Shown here: positions 35,127-45,000 of the stretch, piece by piece | Numbering within the stretch: position 1 is the first letter of the stretch | How the letters are laid out: each line of letters starts with the position of its first letter | Origin: Coleofasciculus sp937127375 | Lineage (GTDB): Bacteria; Cyanobacteriota; Cyanobacteriia; Cyanobacteriales; Coleofasciculaceae | Direction: 5' to 3' (one strand) | Assembly (NCBI GenBank): GCA_040218875.1 | Contig: JAVJQP010000013.1 | Length of the DNA: 64,000 nucleotides | Program-made: the position numbers and the translations under genes | Notes under the pieces: generated by a model | What the model was told of the DNA's origin: nothing | The model's input: only the letters and a program-made list of their open reading frames with translations | Databases searched by the model: none

Positions 35127-35271
35127 TTAAAGTCCCATCACTTGATTGGGGATATTTTTTCTCCTTCTAAATAGTCTTCTGGAGAGATATAGGCGTAATT
35201 TGGACTCACTGTCATTTGAGAAACACTCCCTTTTTTATTGTCACTTAGGATTTACGCAATTTGAGGATTAC

Positions 35272-35356
35272 AGCAGATTTGGTGGTTGATGAAGTACAGC
35301 CTTAAGCAAGATCCCCGACAACTCCTACGAAGTCGGGGATCTGTCTGTGTACCTCA
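35272..35356. repeat. 85-bp dispersed repeat with hairpin (copy 1)
   Basis: This segment begins agcagatttggtggttgatg, contains a hairpin with arms gatccccgac and gtcggggatc, and ends with tctgtgtacctca. The second copy is at 38634-38717 with only a few changes. A ggtagggtgggcattgcccacc palindrome follows at about 35386-35412. No gene lies in the 452-base spacer between PEP-CTERM and ndk. Confidence 0.88.
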
Positions 35357-35492
35357 CTTACTTGAAAAGCGCTGTAAAACTATAGGGGTAGGGTGGGCAT
35401 TGCCCACCCTACATAAGACTCTGCAATCCTATTACTGTTATTGTTGGAGTAAACTCTATCGTACCCCGACAAACAATAAACGGATCAAATCC

Positions 35493-35942
35493 TTACTCGT
35501 AAATCCAAGGATTGATAGTCGGTTGCCAGCTTACCAGTTCCTCTTCCTTAAACCAAAGCTTAATTTCCTCTTTAGCCGTATCTGGTCCATCGGAACCATG
35601 AATCAGGTTGCGACCAACGGTAACGCCAAAATCACCCCGAATTGTTCCCGGTTCAGCGCTGAGAGGATTGGTTGCACCAATGATTTTCCGGGCGGAAGCA
35701 ATAATTCCCTCCCCTTCCCAAACCATGGCGACAACAGGACCAGAGGTGATAAATTCAATCAGTCCAGCAAAAAACCCCTTGTCTTTGTGAACCGCATAAT
35801 GTTGTTCTGCTAGTTCGCGGCTAACACTCATCAGCTTGAGTCCCACTAGGGTAAAGCCTTTTGTTTCCAGCCGTTGGATAATTTCACCCACCAGATTACG
35901 CTGAACGCCATCTGGCTTAATCATCAAAAATGTCCGCTCCAA
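35493..35942 (-). CDS. ndk: Nucleoside diphosphate kinase
   Basis: This 149-residue protein is a textbook Ndk: ERTFLMIKPDGVQRNLVGEII, the catalytic-His region IHGSDGPDTAKEEI with His in NLIHGSD, and a C-terminal WIYE. It equilibrates nucleoside triphosphates. The start is a TTG at 35942 giving LERTFL read as MERTFL, preceded by a strong GAGGAG six bases upstream. This fixes the start against a longer frame to 36011. Confidence 0.96.
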   Translation of the reverse strand: MERTFLMIKPDGVQRNLVGEIIQRLETKGFTLVGLKLMSVSRELAEQHYAVHKDKGFFAGLIEFITSGPVVAMVWEGEGIIASARKIIGATNPLSAEPGTIRGDFGVTVGRNLIHGSDGPDTAKEEIKLWFKEEELVSWQPTINPWIYE

Positions 35943-36032
35943 GTTTCTCTCCTCAACATTTTTTACAAATTGCCAAACCCAGATTAGACCATATTCGTGT
36001 CCATTGCCCAATTATGTCGGTTCAGCAAGGCG

Positions 36033-36056
36033 AGAGACGTTCCATGGAACGTCTCT
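36033..36056. repeat. AGACG palindrome
   Basis: A perfect palindrome, agagacgttcca and its complement, between ndk and the coiled-coil gene. Another variant of the same dispersed family. Confidence 0.85.
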
Positions 36057-36087
36057 ACAAATTCCAGATGTGCTGTTACCCGTTTGT

Positions 36088-37167
36088 TTACTTGGTTTTG
36101 GTTTGCCCTTTAGCCTGTTCTAAGGCAATTTCTTTCAGCGCCTGGTAAGAATTGGAATTTGAGGTTCCTTCAATTGCCTTAACTGCTAAATCCTGCACCT
36201 GTTTCAGCGCCGCATCCAGTTGTTTGGAGAGGTTGTCAATCCGGGCTTCTTGGTTTTCAATGGTTTCTTGCAGCGATTCAATCCGTAGGTTATAGAAGCG
36301 CTTTTGCCCGTCGATTTCTAACTGTTGTAAATCTGCCTTAACTTTAACTTGGCTATTCGCGATCGCCTTTCCTTGTTCTTTGGCTTTCTTCACCGCCGCT
36401 TCCTTCTCTTGGTCAAAGGCGTCTACCTTAGATTTTAACTCATCAAAGGTCTTTTCCTGTTGGGCGATCGCCTTTTCTCGTTCCTCCCATTGCTGTTGTT
36501 GCGCTTGATGAGCTTCTTCCAATTCCTTGTACAGAGTTTTCTGCTGCTGGTCGTAAGTGTCCTGGTCTAAATTACGACGTAGTTCTAAATCATACTTGTA
36601 CTCTTGATCGTCCCGTTGACGACTTCTTTGATGGTCTTCGTTCCGTTCCTTAATCGCCTGTTGATGTTCAGCCTGCTCTTTTTGCCAAGCTTGACGCAAG
36701 TCCTGAATTTCTTGTTCTAATGCCTCTCGCTGTTGACTGATTTCAGCTTCAAAGGTTTTCGAGTTTTCTTCGTAGGTTTCAATTAAATCATCTAGCGTAT
36801 CTTCTTCAATGTCGTCTAAATCATATAAGGCTTCAAGCTGTTGTGTTTCTTCGGAAACCGCTTGTCGTAATTCTTGTAAACTCGCTGCTTCAGTTGTGAG
36901 TTTTTCCGATAACTCACTCACCGCACCACCAAATCCAACTTGTAACTCAACCAAACAATCCATTGTTGCTGTCATTTTATCAGAAGCGGTAGACAGCTTT
37001 TTGCTCACGATTCCAGAGTGCTGACCATTTGGGGACGCGCCGTTATTTTTGACCTCTTTCTGAAGTTGTTTTAGTTTACCTTCTAACTCTTTCCGCTCTT
37101 TCCATAATTCTTCATAAGATTCGAGGATTTCAGCTTTGGTGTTTTTGCTATTGGGTTTGCTTGCCAT
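36088..37167 (-). CDS. Coiled-coil protein A (tandem paralogue)
   Basis: This protein of about 359 residues is dominated by heptad-rich coiled coil (about 100-330), rich in Glu, Gln and Lys. It has a short basic N-terminus (MASKPNSKNTKAEILESY) and a segment ELQVGFGGAVSELSEKLTTEAASL shared with its neighbour. There is no signal peptide or membrane segment. It is paralogous to the gene at 37374: both have FG-(A/T)-x-x-(S/N)-(E/Q)LSEKLT, a central EQA-rich coil and an ESLQETIE/QSLEETIQ block near the end. The ATG at 37167 is used; the frame upstream to 37257 crosses a dispersed repeat. A structural or filament-forming role is possible, not shown. Confidence 0.82.
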   Translation of the reverse strand: MASKPNSKNTKAEILESYEELWKERKELEGKLKQLQKEVKNNGASPNGQHSGIVSKKLSTASDKMTATMDCLVELQVGFGGAVSELSEKLTTEAASLQELRQAVSEETQQLEALYDLDDIEEDTLDDLIETYEENSKTFEAEISQQREALEQEIQDLRQAWQKEQAEHQQAIKERNEDHQRSRQRDDQEYKYDLELRRNLDQDTYDQQQKTLYKELEEAHQAQQQQWEEREKAIAQQEKTFDELKSKVDAFDQEKEAAVKKAKEQGKAIANSQVKVKADLQQLEIDGQKRFYNLRIESLQETIENQEARIDNLSKQLDAALKQVQDLAVKAIEGTSNSNSYQALKEIALEQAKGQTKTK

Positions 37168-37223
37168 AATTCTTACCTGGGGTATTTTGAGTCGTGATGG
37201 ATGATCAGTTAACGGTGGGGTCA

Positions 37224-37365
37224 GGGCGGGTTTAGTTACGTTATCGGTTTTGTCCAAAACGTTATCGGTAAAACCCGCCCCTACAACCCTGCTTACCCTA
37301 GATGGGCGGGTTTAGTTACGTTATCGGTTTTGTCCGAAACGTTATCGGTAAAACCCGCCCCTACA
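37224..37365. repeat. Two tandem GGGCGGGTTT-family elements
   Basis: Two nearly identical 61-base copies (37224-37285 and 37304-37365) of gggcgggtttagttacgtta ... taaaacccgcccctaca fill the spacer between the two coiled-coil genes. Each has an inner inverted repeat (acgttatcgg near each end). They differ at one base (tccaaaac/tccgaaac). Confidence 0.93.
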
Positions 37366-37373
37366 GAACGGAT

Positions 37374-38375
37374 CTAGGCTTTGCTTTTTTCTGCATTATT
37401 AACATTTGTCGAACTATCAAAAGCCCTCATTGCCAACGCTTGAGACTGCTTTAGACTATCCTGCAACTGAGCATAGAGTTGATTGATTTGTTCAGTCTGC
37501 TTTTGAATTGTTTCTTCCAGAGACTGAACTTTGAACTCGTAACTTTGCTTGCTGGATTCCCATTCTTTATCCAGTAACTCGGCTTTAACTTTTGCATCTT
37601 GGTGAACGTCTTTAATCGCCTCTTCTCTGGCTTTCTTCACTGATTCCTCTAAGTCTTTGGGGAAGTTATCAACTTTTTGCTGATATTCTTTAAATAGGGG
37701 CTGGCGCTCTTGCAGAATCTTTTCCCGTTCCGACCAGTGTTTTTCTTTTTCTTGGTTGGCTTCGCGCAGTTCTCGTTCTTGGTTACGTTTTAAGGTTTCG
37801 TATTCATCAGCCTCAATTTTGCGCTGACGTTCTATTTGGTAAGTATAGTCAGATTCTTGCTGTTGTCGCTCTTTGGCTAATGATTCAGCTTCTTCCTGAA
37901 CCTTCTGCTCAAATTCCGCCTGTTCTTTTAACCAGGATTTGTGCTTATCTGCTTTATCTTTCTCAATTGATTGACGCTGTTCTGTGGTGGTTTGTTCAAG
38001 ACGTTTCCGGTTTTCTTGGTGTTCTTGGGTGAGAATATGCAAAGCGTCAGCGACGACACGAATTTGTTGCAAGTATTGTAATTGCTGCGTTTCTACCTGA
38101 ATGGCTAACTTGAGTTGATCCCCTTTTTCCGATTCGCTGGTTAATTTTTCCGAGAGTTGATTAATAATTGTGCCAAAGTCTAATTGTAAATCGGCTAATC
38201 CTTTGACAATACTATCAACGGTGTAGGTTGAGGCGACGTCTAGAACCTGTTGATTTTTCTGTTTTTCAGCTTCTTCTTCCTTCGTGGCGATTTTGGAGTC
38301 AATGGTTTTGCGTTGGTTCAGGATTTGCTCAAAGGCTTTAAAAATTTGGTCTTTGCTGTCTTTAGTTGCAACCAC
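37374..38375 (-). CDS. Coiled-coil protein B (tandem paralogue)
   Basis: This 333-residue protein is paralogous to the gene at 36088. It has an N-terminal region with VDSIVKGLADLQLDFGTIINQLSEKL, then a long coiled coil (about 95-270, very rich in Glu, Gln, Lys and Arg) and a C-terminal VQSLEETIQKQTEQINQLYAQL. There is no signal or membrane segment. It sits upstream of A on the same strand, separated only by repeats, so they may share a transcript. A heteropolymer is plausible, by analogy with tandem coiled-coil genes reported in filamentous cyanobacteria. Confidence 0.82.
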   Translation of the reverse strand: MVATKDSKDQIFKAFEQILNQRKTIDSKIATKEEEAEKQKNQQVLDVASTYTVDSIVKGLADLQLDFGTIINQLSEKLTSESEKGDQLKLAIQVETQQLQYLQQIRVVADALHILTQEHQENRKRLEQTTTEQRQSIEKDKADKHKSWLKEQAEFEQKVQEEAESLAKERQQQESDYTYQIERQRKIEADEYETLKRNQERELREANQEKEKHWSEREKILQERQPLFKEYQQKVDNFPKDLEESVKKAREEAIKDVHQDAKVKAELLDKEWESSKQSYEFKVQSLEETIQKQTEQINQLYAQLQDSLKQSQALAMRAFDSSTNVNNAEKSKA

Positions 38376-38633
38376 AATTAGTCTCCTTGTTCTTGATAAC
38401 TTACATTAATCCGCGATCGCATGTTCCCTAGGTTAGCCTCTCAGGATTGAAATCGGGTGTGATCTAGGCGTCTCAGGTGGTTTACTCGACTCGCGATCGG
38501 CTAGTTCTTGTTTAGTACAAATGTACTATAAACAGTATAGTCAGATTCTTCTACAACTGTCAAGTTCAGCCAACAGGACTCAGACAGCGTAAATTAGAGG
38601 GATATTGAGAATTTGCCGAAATTTAGCAGATAT

Positions 38634-38717
38634 AGCAGATTTGGTGGTTGATGAGGTACAGCTTTAAGCAAGATCCCCGACTTCTCTAAGAAGTCGGGGA
38701 TCTATCTGTGTACCTCA
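38634..38717. repeat. 85-bp dispersed repeat with hairpin (copy 2)
   Basis: Second copy of the element at 35272-35356. The hairpin loop and a few bases differ while the stem stays paired. It lies in the 393-base spacer upstream of coiled-coil gene B, which otherwise holds no recognisable feature. Confidence 0.87.
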
Positions 38718-38768
38718 ATATCGTGTCCCTACTCTGAACCTATGGGTAAGTTCTAACTTAATAACGTT

Positions 38769-38948
38769 TTAACGATGAGCATAAAGTCCTGGTGCATAGG
38801 CTTCTAACACTTTGCCCGTGCGGAAGCAATTAATCATCAAGTAATCACAGGCTGGACATTGAGTCTTAGATAAATTCGTTTTAAAACAGTATTCTCGCTG
38901 CGCTTTACTTCCACAATTTGGACAATGTATTTCTTGTTTAATCTGCAT
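38769..38948 (-). CDS. Small zinc-ribbon protein
   Basis: This protein of 59 residues starts at the ATG at 38948. It has two CxxC pairs (HCPNCGSKAQREYC and QCPACDYLMI) forming a zinc ribbon, then a conserved tail with GKVLEAYAPGLYAHR. The same small protein is widespread in cyanobacteria and is often mislabelled 'replication restart helicase PriA' because of the zinc finger. There is no helicase here. The function is unknown. Confidence 0.82.
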   Translation of the reverse strand: MQIKQEIHCPNCGSKAQREYCFKTNLSKTQCPACDYLMINCFRTGKVLEAYAPGLYAHR

Positions 38949-39193
38949 TTTGTAACTGATTTTATGACAAAAAAGAATTGAACGTAACAACTTAAATTAA
39001 ATTTCCATGATTAAATTATGGCAAAGATTTAAACCGAAATTGGCTTTCTTAAGATTTACTTAATCTTTATTTAATCTTTACATTTGGCGATTGGATTCTA
39101 CCGTTGCCGATTCAGACAGACCCATCTATCGGGCGAGGGAGGTTGTTTCGGCGAATGTTAAGAATAGTAAATAGAACCAGGATAACTCAAGGC

Positions 39194-40441
39194 ATGAAAA
39201 TCTTCATAACCATGGAAGCGCAACAACGCAGGAACCTACTCGCTCTCTTTGCGGCGGGTCTTCTGTTTTGGTCAAGTTTAGCTTCGATGCTACCAGCATT
39301 ACCCCCTTACATTGAAGACATGGGGGGAACCACGCAGCAAGTCGGGATGGTGATGGGCGGCTTTGCGATCGGGTTATTGGTGTTTCGACAACGTTTAGGA
39401 CATTTAGCCGATCAACATAGCCGTAAACTGGTGATCCTGATTGGTACGATTGTGGTGGCGATCGCACCGTTAGGGTATTTGTTGGCGGATTCGATTGCCT
39501 GGTTAATGGCAATCCGGGTCTTTCACGGGATTGGTTTAGCGGCATTTACGACAGGCTATATCGCCTTAGTGACCGATTTGTCACCCGTCGGTCAACGAGG
39601 AGAGTTAATTGGCTATATGAGTCTGGTGACGCCCTTGGGTATGGGATTAGGTCCAGCCTTGGGGGGATTGCTGGAGGCTCAAGCGGGTTACACCGCGTTT
39701 TTTCTATTTTCTGGGGGACTGGGTTTATTCGCGTTTGTTTGTGCTAGCCAGGTGAGGGAACCTGAGCGAATCCAGGGAGCAAAATCGAAAACAGCTAAAC
39801 TGACATTCAAAGGATTCTGGCAGCTATTGGTGAGTCCCCGGTTGCGGATTCCGGCTGTGGTGTTGCTTTTGGCTGGGTTGGCGTTTGGTGGGGTGAGTAC
39901 ATTTGCGGCGTTGTATATCCGAGCCACAAATGTCGATTTAAATCCGGGCTGGTTTTTCATGGCGGTGGCGATCGGGAGTTTCGGGATGCGTTTAATCGCG
40001 GGGCGGGCGTCTGATCGGTACGGGCGAGGCGTGTTTATTACCGGGAGTCTGATTGGCTATGGACTCGCCTTAACCCTGTTTTCTCAAGCGCAAACCCCAC
40101 AAGCCTTTTTGGTGATTGGTCTGATTCAGGGAGCAGGGGCGGGGATTTTATTACCCTTGATGATCGCCTTAATTTCCGATCGCTCCGGTGCCCATGAACG
40201 TGGGCGCGTGTTCTCGGCTTGTATTGCGGGGTTTGATTTAGGGATTGCGATCGCAGGTCCGGTTTGGGGTACGATGGCTGAACCTCTGGGCTATCCCAGC
40301 ATTTTTCTGGGTGCAGCGGGTTTGATTGTCTTAGCTGTGATTATTTTCACGACTCAATCGAGCAAAACCTTATCTCATTCCCTCAGATTTGCTGTAGGGC
40401 GGGAGCGAGATATTTATGTTTATCGAGAGGTCGAGTCTTAG
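39194..40441 (+). CDS. MFS transporter
   Basis: This protein of about 415 residues has twelve predicted membrane helices in two six-helix halves. The signature loop between helices 2 and 3 is RQRLGHLADQHSRKLVIL, and its counterpart in the second half is RLIAGRASDRYGRGVFI. The substrate is unknown; sugar- or drug-efflux type. An ATG at 39194 or 39212 (MEAQQRRNLL) is the likely start; the frame further upstream is Arg-rich and unlikely to be translated. Confidence 0.9.
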   Translation: MKIFITMEAQQRRNLLALFAAGLLFWSSLASMLPALPPYIEDMGGTTQQVGMVMGGFAIGLLVFRQRLGHLADQHSRKLVILIGTIVVAIAPLGYLLADSIAWLMAIRVFHGIGLAAFTTGYIALVTDLSPVGQRGELIGYMSLVTPLGMGLGPALGGLLEAQAGYTAFFLFSGGLGLFAFVCASQVREPERIQGAKSKTAKLTFKGFWQLLVSPRLRIPAVVLLLAGLAFGGVSTFAALYIRATNVDLNPGWFFMAVAIGSFGMRLIAGRASDRYGRGVFITGSLIGYGLALTLFSQAQTPQAFLVIGLIQGAGAGILLPLMIALISDRSGAHERGRVFSACIAGFDLGIAIAGPVWGTMAEPLGYPSIFLGAAGLIVLAVIIFTTQSSKTLSHSLRFAVGRERDIYVYREVES

Positions 40442-40461
40442 TGTTCCGGGTGCAGGAGAAT

Positions 40462-40485
40462 GTAGAGACGTAGCATGCTACGTCT
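40462..40485. repeat. AGACG palindrome
   Basis: A perfect palindrome, gtagagacgtagcatgctacgtct, just after the MFS gene. It is followed by tandem aatgacc heptamers at about 40543-40576 before the LOG-family gene. Confidence 0.85.
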
Positions 40486-40611
40486 GGAAGCTGGGGAAGA
40501 GGATTACCAATGAACCATGAACCATGAACCATGAACAATCAACAAATGACCAATGACCAATGACCAATGACAAATCATTGATAAAATAGAGAGCCGTTAG
40601 TGAACGTAGCC

Positions 40612-41676
40612 ATGACTCCATCTCCTTCGTACTCTGATCCGCAGTTACTTAAGGGCGATTTAGCGGCACTTATCGAGCGACTGCCAAATCTGACTGATGA
40701 AAAATGGATTCAACGTGCTTTAGGCGTACTGGTGCGGCTGACTCAGGAGGAGATTGATCGCCTGGACTGGAAAATCCTCACGGCGACGTTAGAGGATATG
40801 GAATCTGCCTTTCAAGTATTCTATCCCTATCGTCACGTTCGCAAGGTGACGATATTCGGTTCAGCCCGGATTGACTCCCAAACACCTGAATATAAAATCG
40901 CTGCCGAGTTTGCCCGCTATGTAACCCAGCACGGTTTTATGGTGATGACAGGCGCTGGGGGTGGCATTATGGAGGCAGGGCATTTAGGTGCTGGTGCGAA
41001 AAATTCCTTTGGTTTGAATATTCAGCTTCCCTTTGAGGAAACGAATCCGTTTATTCAGGGAGATCCGAAACTGATTCGGTTTAAATATTTCTTTACTCGT
41101 AAACTATTCTTCCTTAAAGAAAGTGACGCGATCGCGCTTTTTCCTGGTGGCTTTGGTACACAAGATGAAGCGTTTGAATGCTTAACTTTATGTCAGACAG
41201 GGCGACTTGAACCAGTGCCATTAGTCTTGATTGATCGCCCTGGTGGTACATACTGGCACGATTGGGATGCCTATCTTCGCAAGCATTTAATTCAACGAGG
41301 GTTGATTAGCCCAGAAGATACGAGCCTGTATACGGTGACGGATAATCTGGATGTGGCTTACGAGGCGATTCATCGGTTCTACCGCGTCTATCATTCTAGT
41401 CGTTATGTCGGCGATCGGTTCGTAATGCGGCTTAAATCAGAGTTGTCTGATGCTGAGGTTGCACAGCTTAATGCTGAGTTTAGCGATATTGTTGTCAAGG
41501 GTCAAATTGACAAAAGTAAGGCTTTGCCAGAAGAACTTCCGGATGAAACAGCGGATTTGCCCCGCTTGATTTTTTACTTTAATCGTAAAGATTCTGGGCG
41601 TCTCTATCAACTGATCGCTCGAATTAGTCAAATGGCGGCTGCATCCCCAGAAACAACCCATCCTGAACGGAAATAA
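40612..41676 (+). CDS. LOG family protein (lysine decarboxylase-like fold)
   Basis: This protein of about 354 residues has the LOG/YgdH-type nucleotide motif GAGGGIMEAG (about 113-122), the catalytic PGGFGTQDE (about 178-186) and the phosphate-binding FFTRKLFFLKESDA region. Plant LOG enzymes release cytokinin bases from nucleotides; many bacterial relatives hydrolyse AMP or IMP at the glycosidic bond. It has an extra N-terminal helical region (about 1-75) and a C-terminal extension, as in the PpnN-like group. The ATG at 40612 is taken; a GTG at 40600 would add four residues. Confidence 0.87.
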   Translation: MTPSPSYSDPQLLKGDLAALIERLPNLTDEKWIQRALGVLVRLTQEEIDRLDWKILTATLEDMESAFQVFYPYRHVRKVTIFGSARIDSQTPEYKIAAEFARYVTQHGFMVMTGAGGGIMEAGHLGAGAKNSFGLNIQLPFEETNPFIQGDPKLIRFKYFFTRKLFFLKESDAIALFPGGFGTQDEAFECLTLCQTGRLEPVPLVLIDRPGGTYWHDWDAYLRKHLIQRGLISPEDTSLYTVTDNLDVAYEAIHRFYRVYHSSRYVGDRFVMRLKSELSDAEVAQLNAEFSDIVVKGQIDKSKALPEELPDETADLPRLIFYFNRKDSGRLYQLIARISQMAAASPETTHPERK

Positions 41677-42001
41677 ATAGGTAGGTACAATAAACGTTAA
41701 AGGCGGAGGTCGTCATTCGTCATTCGTCATTATCAATATATTTTTCAGAGAAAAAAGTATATTTATTTTTATTTTTAAAGCCAAATATTGCTTTTATTTT
41801 TCTTTTATTAATCTTTAAAATAACTTTATTAAAAGATGATGACATTTCATGTTTTGCTTGCCAGAATAGCTATTAGTGGTACCTGCGGATAGCACCACAA
41901 AAAATGTCCGAGCAAACATTATTGTAGCTACCAATTCCTGCTCTGAGAACAAATCCTTGCTTTTGTTCTTGCTCAATGCGCTCACTAATAGGAGTTAAAG
42001 A
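41677..42001. other. 325-base spacer upstream of the cellulase gene
   Basis: No gene was found. The spacer is AT-rich, with short caatcg and tcattcg repeats, and probably holds the cellulase promoter. The Shine-Dalgarno ataggagtt lies just before the ATG at 42002. Confidence 0.55.
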
Positions 42002-45000
42002 ATGACTTTTGCTGTAGATTTTAACATTGCCAACGATTGGGGAAGTGGCTTTACCGCGAATCTAGAAATTGCCAACAATAGTTCCAGCAATGTAAATGGT
42101 TGGACTCTGGAGTTTGAAGCTCCCTTTGAAATTACTAATATTTGGGGTGCGGAAATTGTTAGTCAAGAAGGCAACCTTTATACAGTTCGCAACCTCAGCT
42201 ATAACAGCACTCTAGCCGCTGACGGTACTGTCTCTTTCGGTTTCAACGGTAGTGGCGACAGTCTTGAACCCACTGGCTATAGTCTGAATGGAGAATCCAT
42301 TGGCACGTCTCCATCCATACCGACGCTTTCTGTTGATAATGTAACGGTTACCGAAGGTGACAGTGGTACGGTTGCGGCTGACTTTGTCGTTAACCTGTCC
42401 GAAGCCAGTGACCAACCTGTAACAGTTGAGTATAGTACCGCTAATGGCACGGCGACGGCGGGTTCCGACTACACCGCTCAATCGGGTACAATCACCTTTG
42501 CGGCGGGAGAAACCTCTAAAATTGTCAGTGTGCCTGTAATTGGGGACACGACGGTGGAGAGCAATGAAACCTTCAGACTTAACCTCTCCAATCCCAGCAA
42601 CGGAACGATTGCTGATGCTCAAGGGGTGGGTACGATTAGCAATGATGACTCCAGTACTCCTCCAGCCAATACCCCCCTCCGGATTGAAGCGGAAGACTAT
42701 ATCAGTTTCTTCGATAAAAGCTCAGGTAACACAGGGGGGGCGTTTCGCTCTGATGATGTAGATATCCAAGCCACTACGGATGTAGGTGGCGGCTACAATG
42801 TGGGCTGGATTCAGCAAGGGGAATGGTTAACCTACGATGCCAACATTCCTGAAGCTGGAACCTACGACATTGTTGCCCGTGTTGCCTCAGCGCAGTCAGG
42901 GACACGCAGTTTAAAGGTTTCGGTTGGGGGTGAAAGTGAAACCCTGAGCTTTGGCGGAACTGGGGGATGGCAAAATTGGACGGATGTGACGGCTCAAGGG
43001 GTGAATCTCAGCGCTGGGAGTCAGCAACTACGCCTGGATATGCTCTCCAACTCCTTCAATGTTAACTACATTGATATTATTCCCAGCAATAGTTCACCCA
43101 CGCCACCAACCCTTTCAATTAATGATGTCAGCCTTACCGAAGGCAATAGTGGCACGAAAAATGCGACGTTTACCGTCAACCTCTCAGACGCGAGTACTCA
43201 AAGCGTCAGTGTGAATTACGCCACAGCCAATGACACCGCCATTGCTGGGTCTGACTATACTGCAAAATCCGGTACACTGAATTTCAGCCCTGGACAAACC
43301 AGCAAAACGTTCACCGTACCGATTATCGGTGACACCCTGGATGAGGCGAATGAAACCTTCAAGGTAAACCTCTCCCAAGCTAACAATGCTACAATTGCCG
43401 ATGGTCAAGGTGTTGGCACAATTATCGATAATGATGATTCTACCCCTGTCTTGTCACAGTTATCGATCAATGATGTCAGTGTCACCGAGGGCGATAGCGG
43501 TACGAAAAACGCGACGTTTACCGTCAACCTCTCAGCCGCGAGTACTCAAAGCGTCAGTGTGAATTACGCCACAGCCAATGACACCGCCATTGCTGGGTCT
43601 GACTATACCGCTAAATCCGGGACACTGAGTTTCAACCCTGGACAAACCAGTAAGACGTTTAGCGTACCCATCCTGGGTGACACAACGGTAGAAGGCGATG
43701 AAACCTTTAAGGTGAATCTCTCCCAAGCCAGCAACGCCACGATTGGAGACGGTCAAGGGGTAGGAACAATTCTCAACAACGATTCCTCCCAACCCCCTCC
43801 TCAGCAAGGGGCTTTTAATTATGGGGAAGCGCTGCAAAAGTCTATCCTCTTCTACTATGCTCAACGTTCTGGTGACCTACCCGATACCAATCCTCTCCCT
43901 TGGCGCGGTGATTCGGCTCTAAACGATGGCTCAGATGTGGGGGTTGACCTGACGGGCGGTTACTACGACGCAGGCGACCATGTTAAGTTCGGCTTACCCG
44001 GAGCCGCTTCAATGACGATGCTGAGTTGGGGCGCGGTTGAATACCAGGATGCTTATCAACAAAGTGGACAATTTGAAGAGATTCTGGACTCCATCAAGTG
44101 GGGGACTGATTACATCCTCAAAGCTCACGTCACCGATAGCCAAGGGACGCAAGCGTTTTACGGACAGGTTGGAGACGGTAACCTCGACCACGCTTTCTGG
44201 GGCGCTCCGGAAGACATGACCATGGAACGACCCGCCTTTAAAATTGACCGTCAGAATCCTGGGTCTGATTTAGCTGGGGAAGCGGCGGCGTCTCTGGCGG
44301 CGGCTTCGATTGTCTTTCGAGGAGTAGACGAAGCCTACGCGGATACCCTGCTACAGAACGCCCAACAACTCTACGATTTTGCTGACCAATATCGCGGCGT
44401 CTATACCGACGCGATTCCCGATGCGGGTCAATTCTACAATTCCTTCAGCGGCTTCCAAGACGAGCTAGTTTGGGGCGCGACTTGGCTGCACAAAGCAACT
44501 GAGGCGGCGGGTAGTACAGATACGACCTATCTCAACAAAGCCGAAAGCTTATACCAGGGAATTGGTCCAGGATTCACGCAATCGTGGGATAACAAATCTT
44601 ATGGTTCGGCTATCTTGTTAGCTCAGGAAACGGGCAAATCTGAGTATAAAGGTGATGTGGAAGGCTGGTTAAACTCCTGGCTTCCCGGCGGTAGCACCCC
44701 AACCTATACCGATGGTGGACTCGCATGGTTGAGTCAGTGGGGTTCTCTGCGCTACAGCGCCAATACCTCATTCCTGGCTGGCGTCTACGCGGATACGGTG
44801 AATGACCCCAATGGTCAATACTCTGATTTTGCTGAGGGGCAAATTGACTATATCCTAGGCGATAATCCCCGCAACTTCAGCTATATGGTTGGTTTTGGTG
44901 AGGACTATGCGCTCAACCCCCACCACCGTGCGGCTTCTGGAGTGACGAATATTAGCGATTCTCGCGATAATCTACATACCCTCTACGGGGCGCTTGTTGG

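Noticed and set aside
37168..37257. 30-residue N-terminal extension of coiled-coil protein A
   Set aside because: It is encoded by one of the GGGCGGGTTT elements; the MASKPN start at 37167 is more natural.
38769..38948. Replication restart helicase PriA fragment
   Set aside because: The small zinc-ribbon protein is complete with a conserved tail and contains no helicase motif.
42212..43864. Antisense ORFs across the cellulase gene
   Set aside because: They mirror the repetitive Calx-beta coding sequence and lack any protein-like motif or ribosome site.
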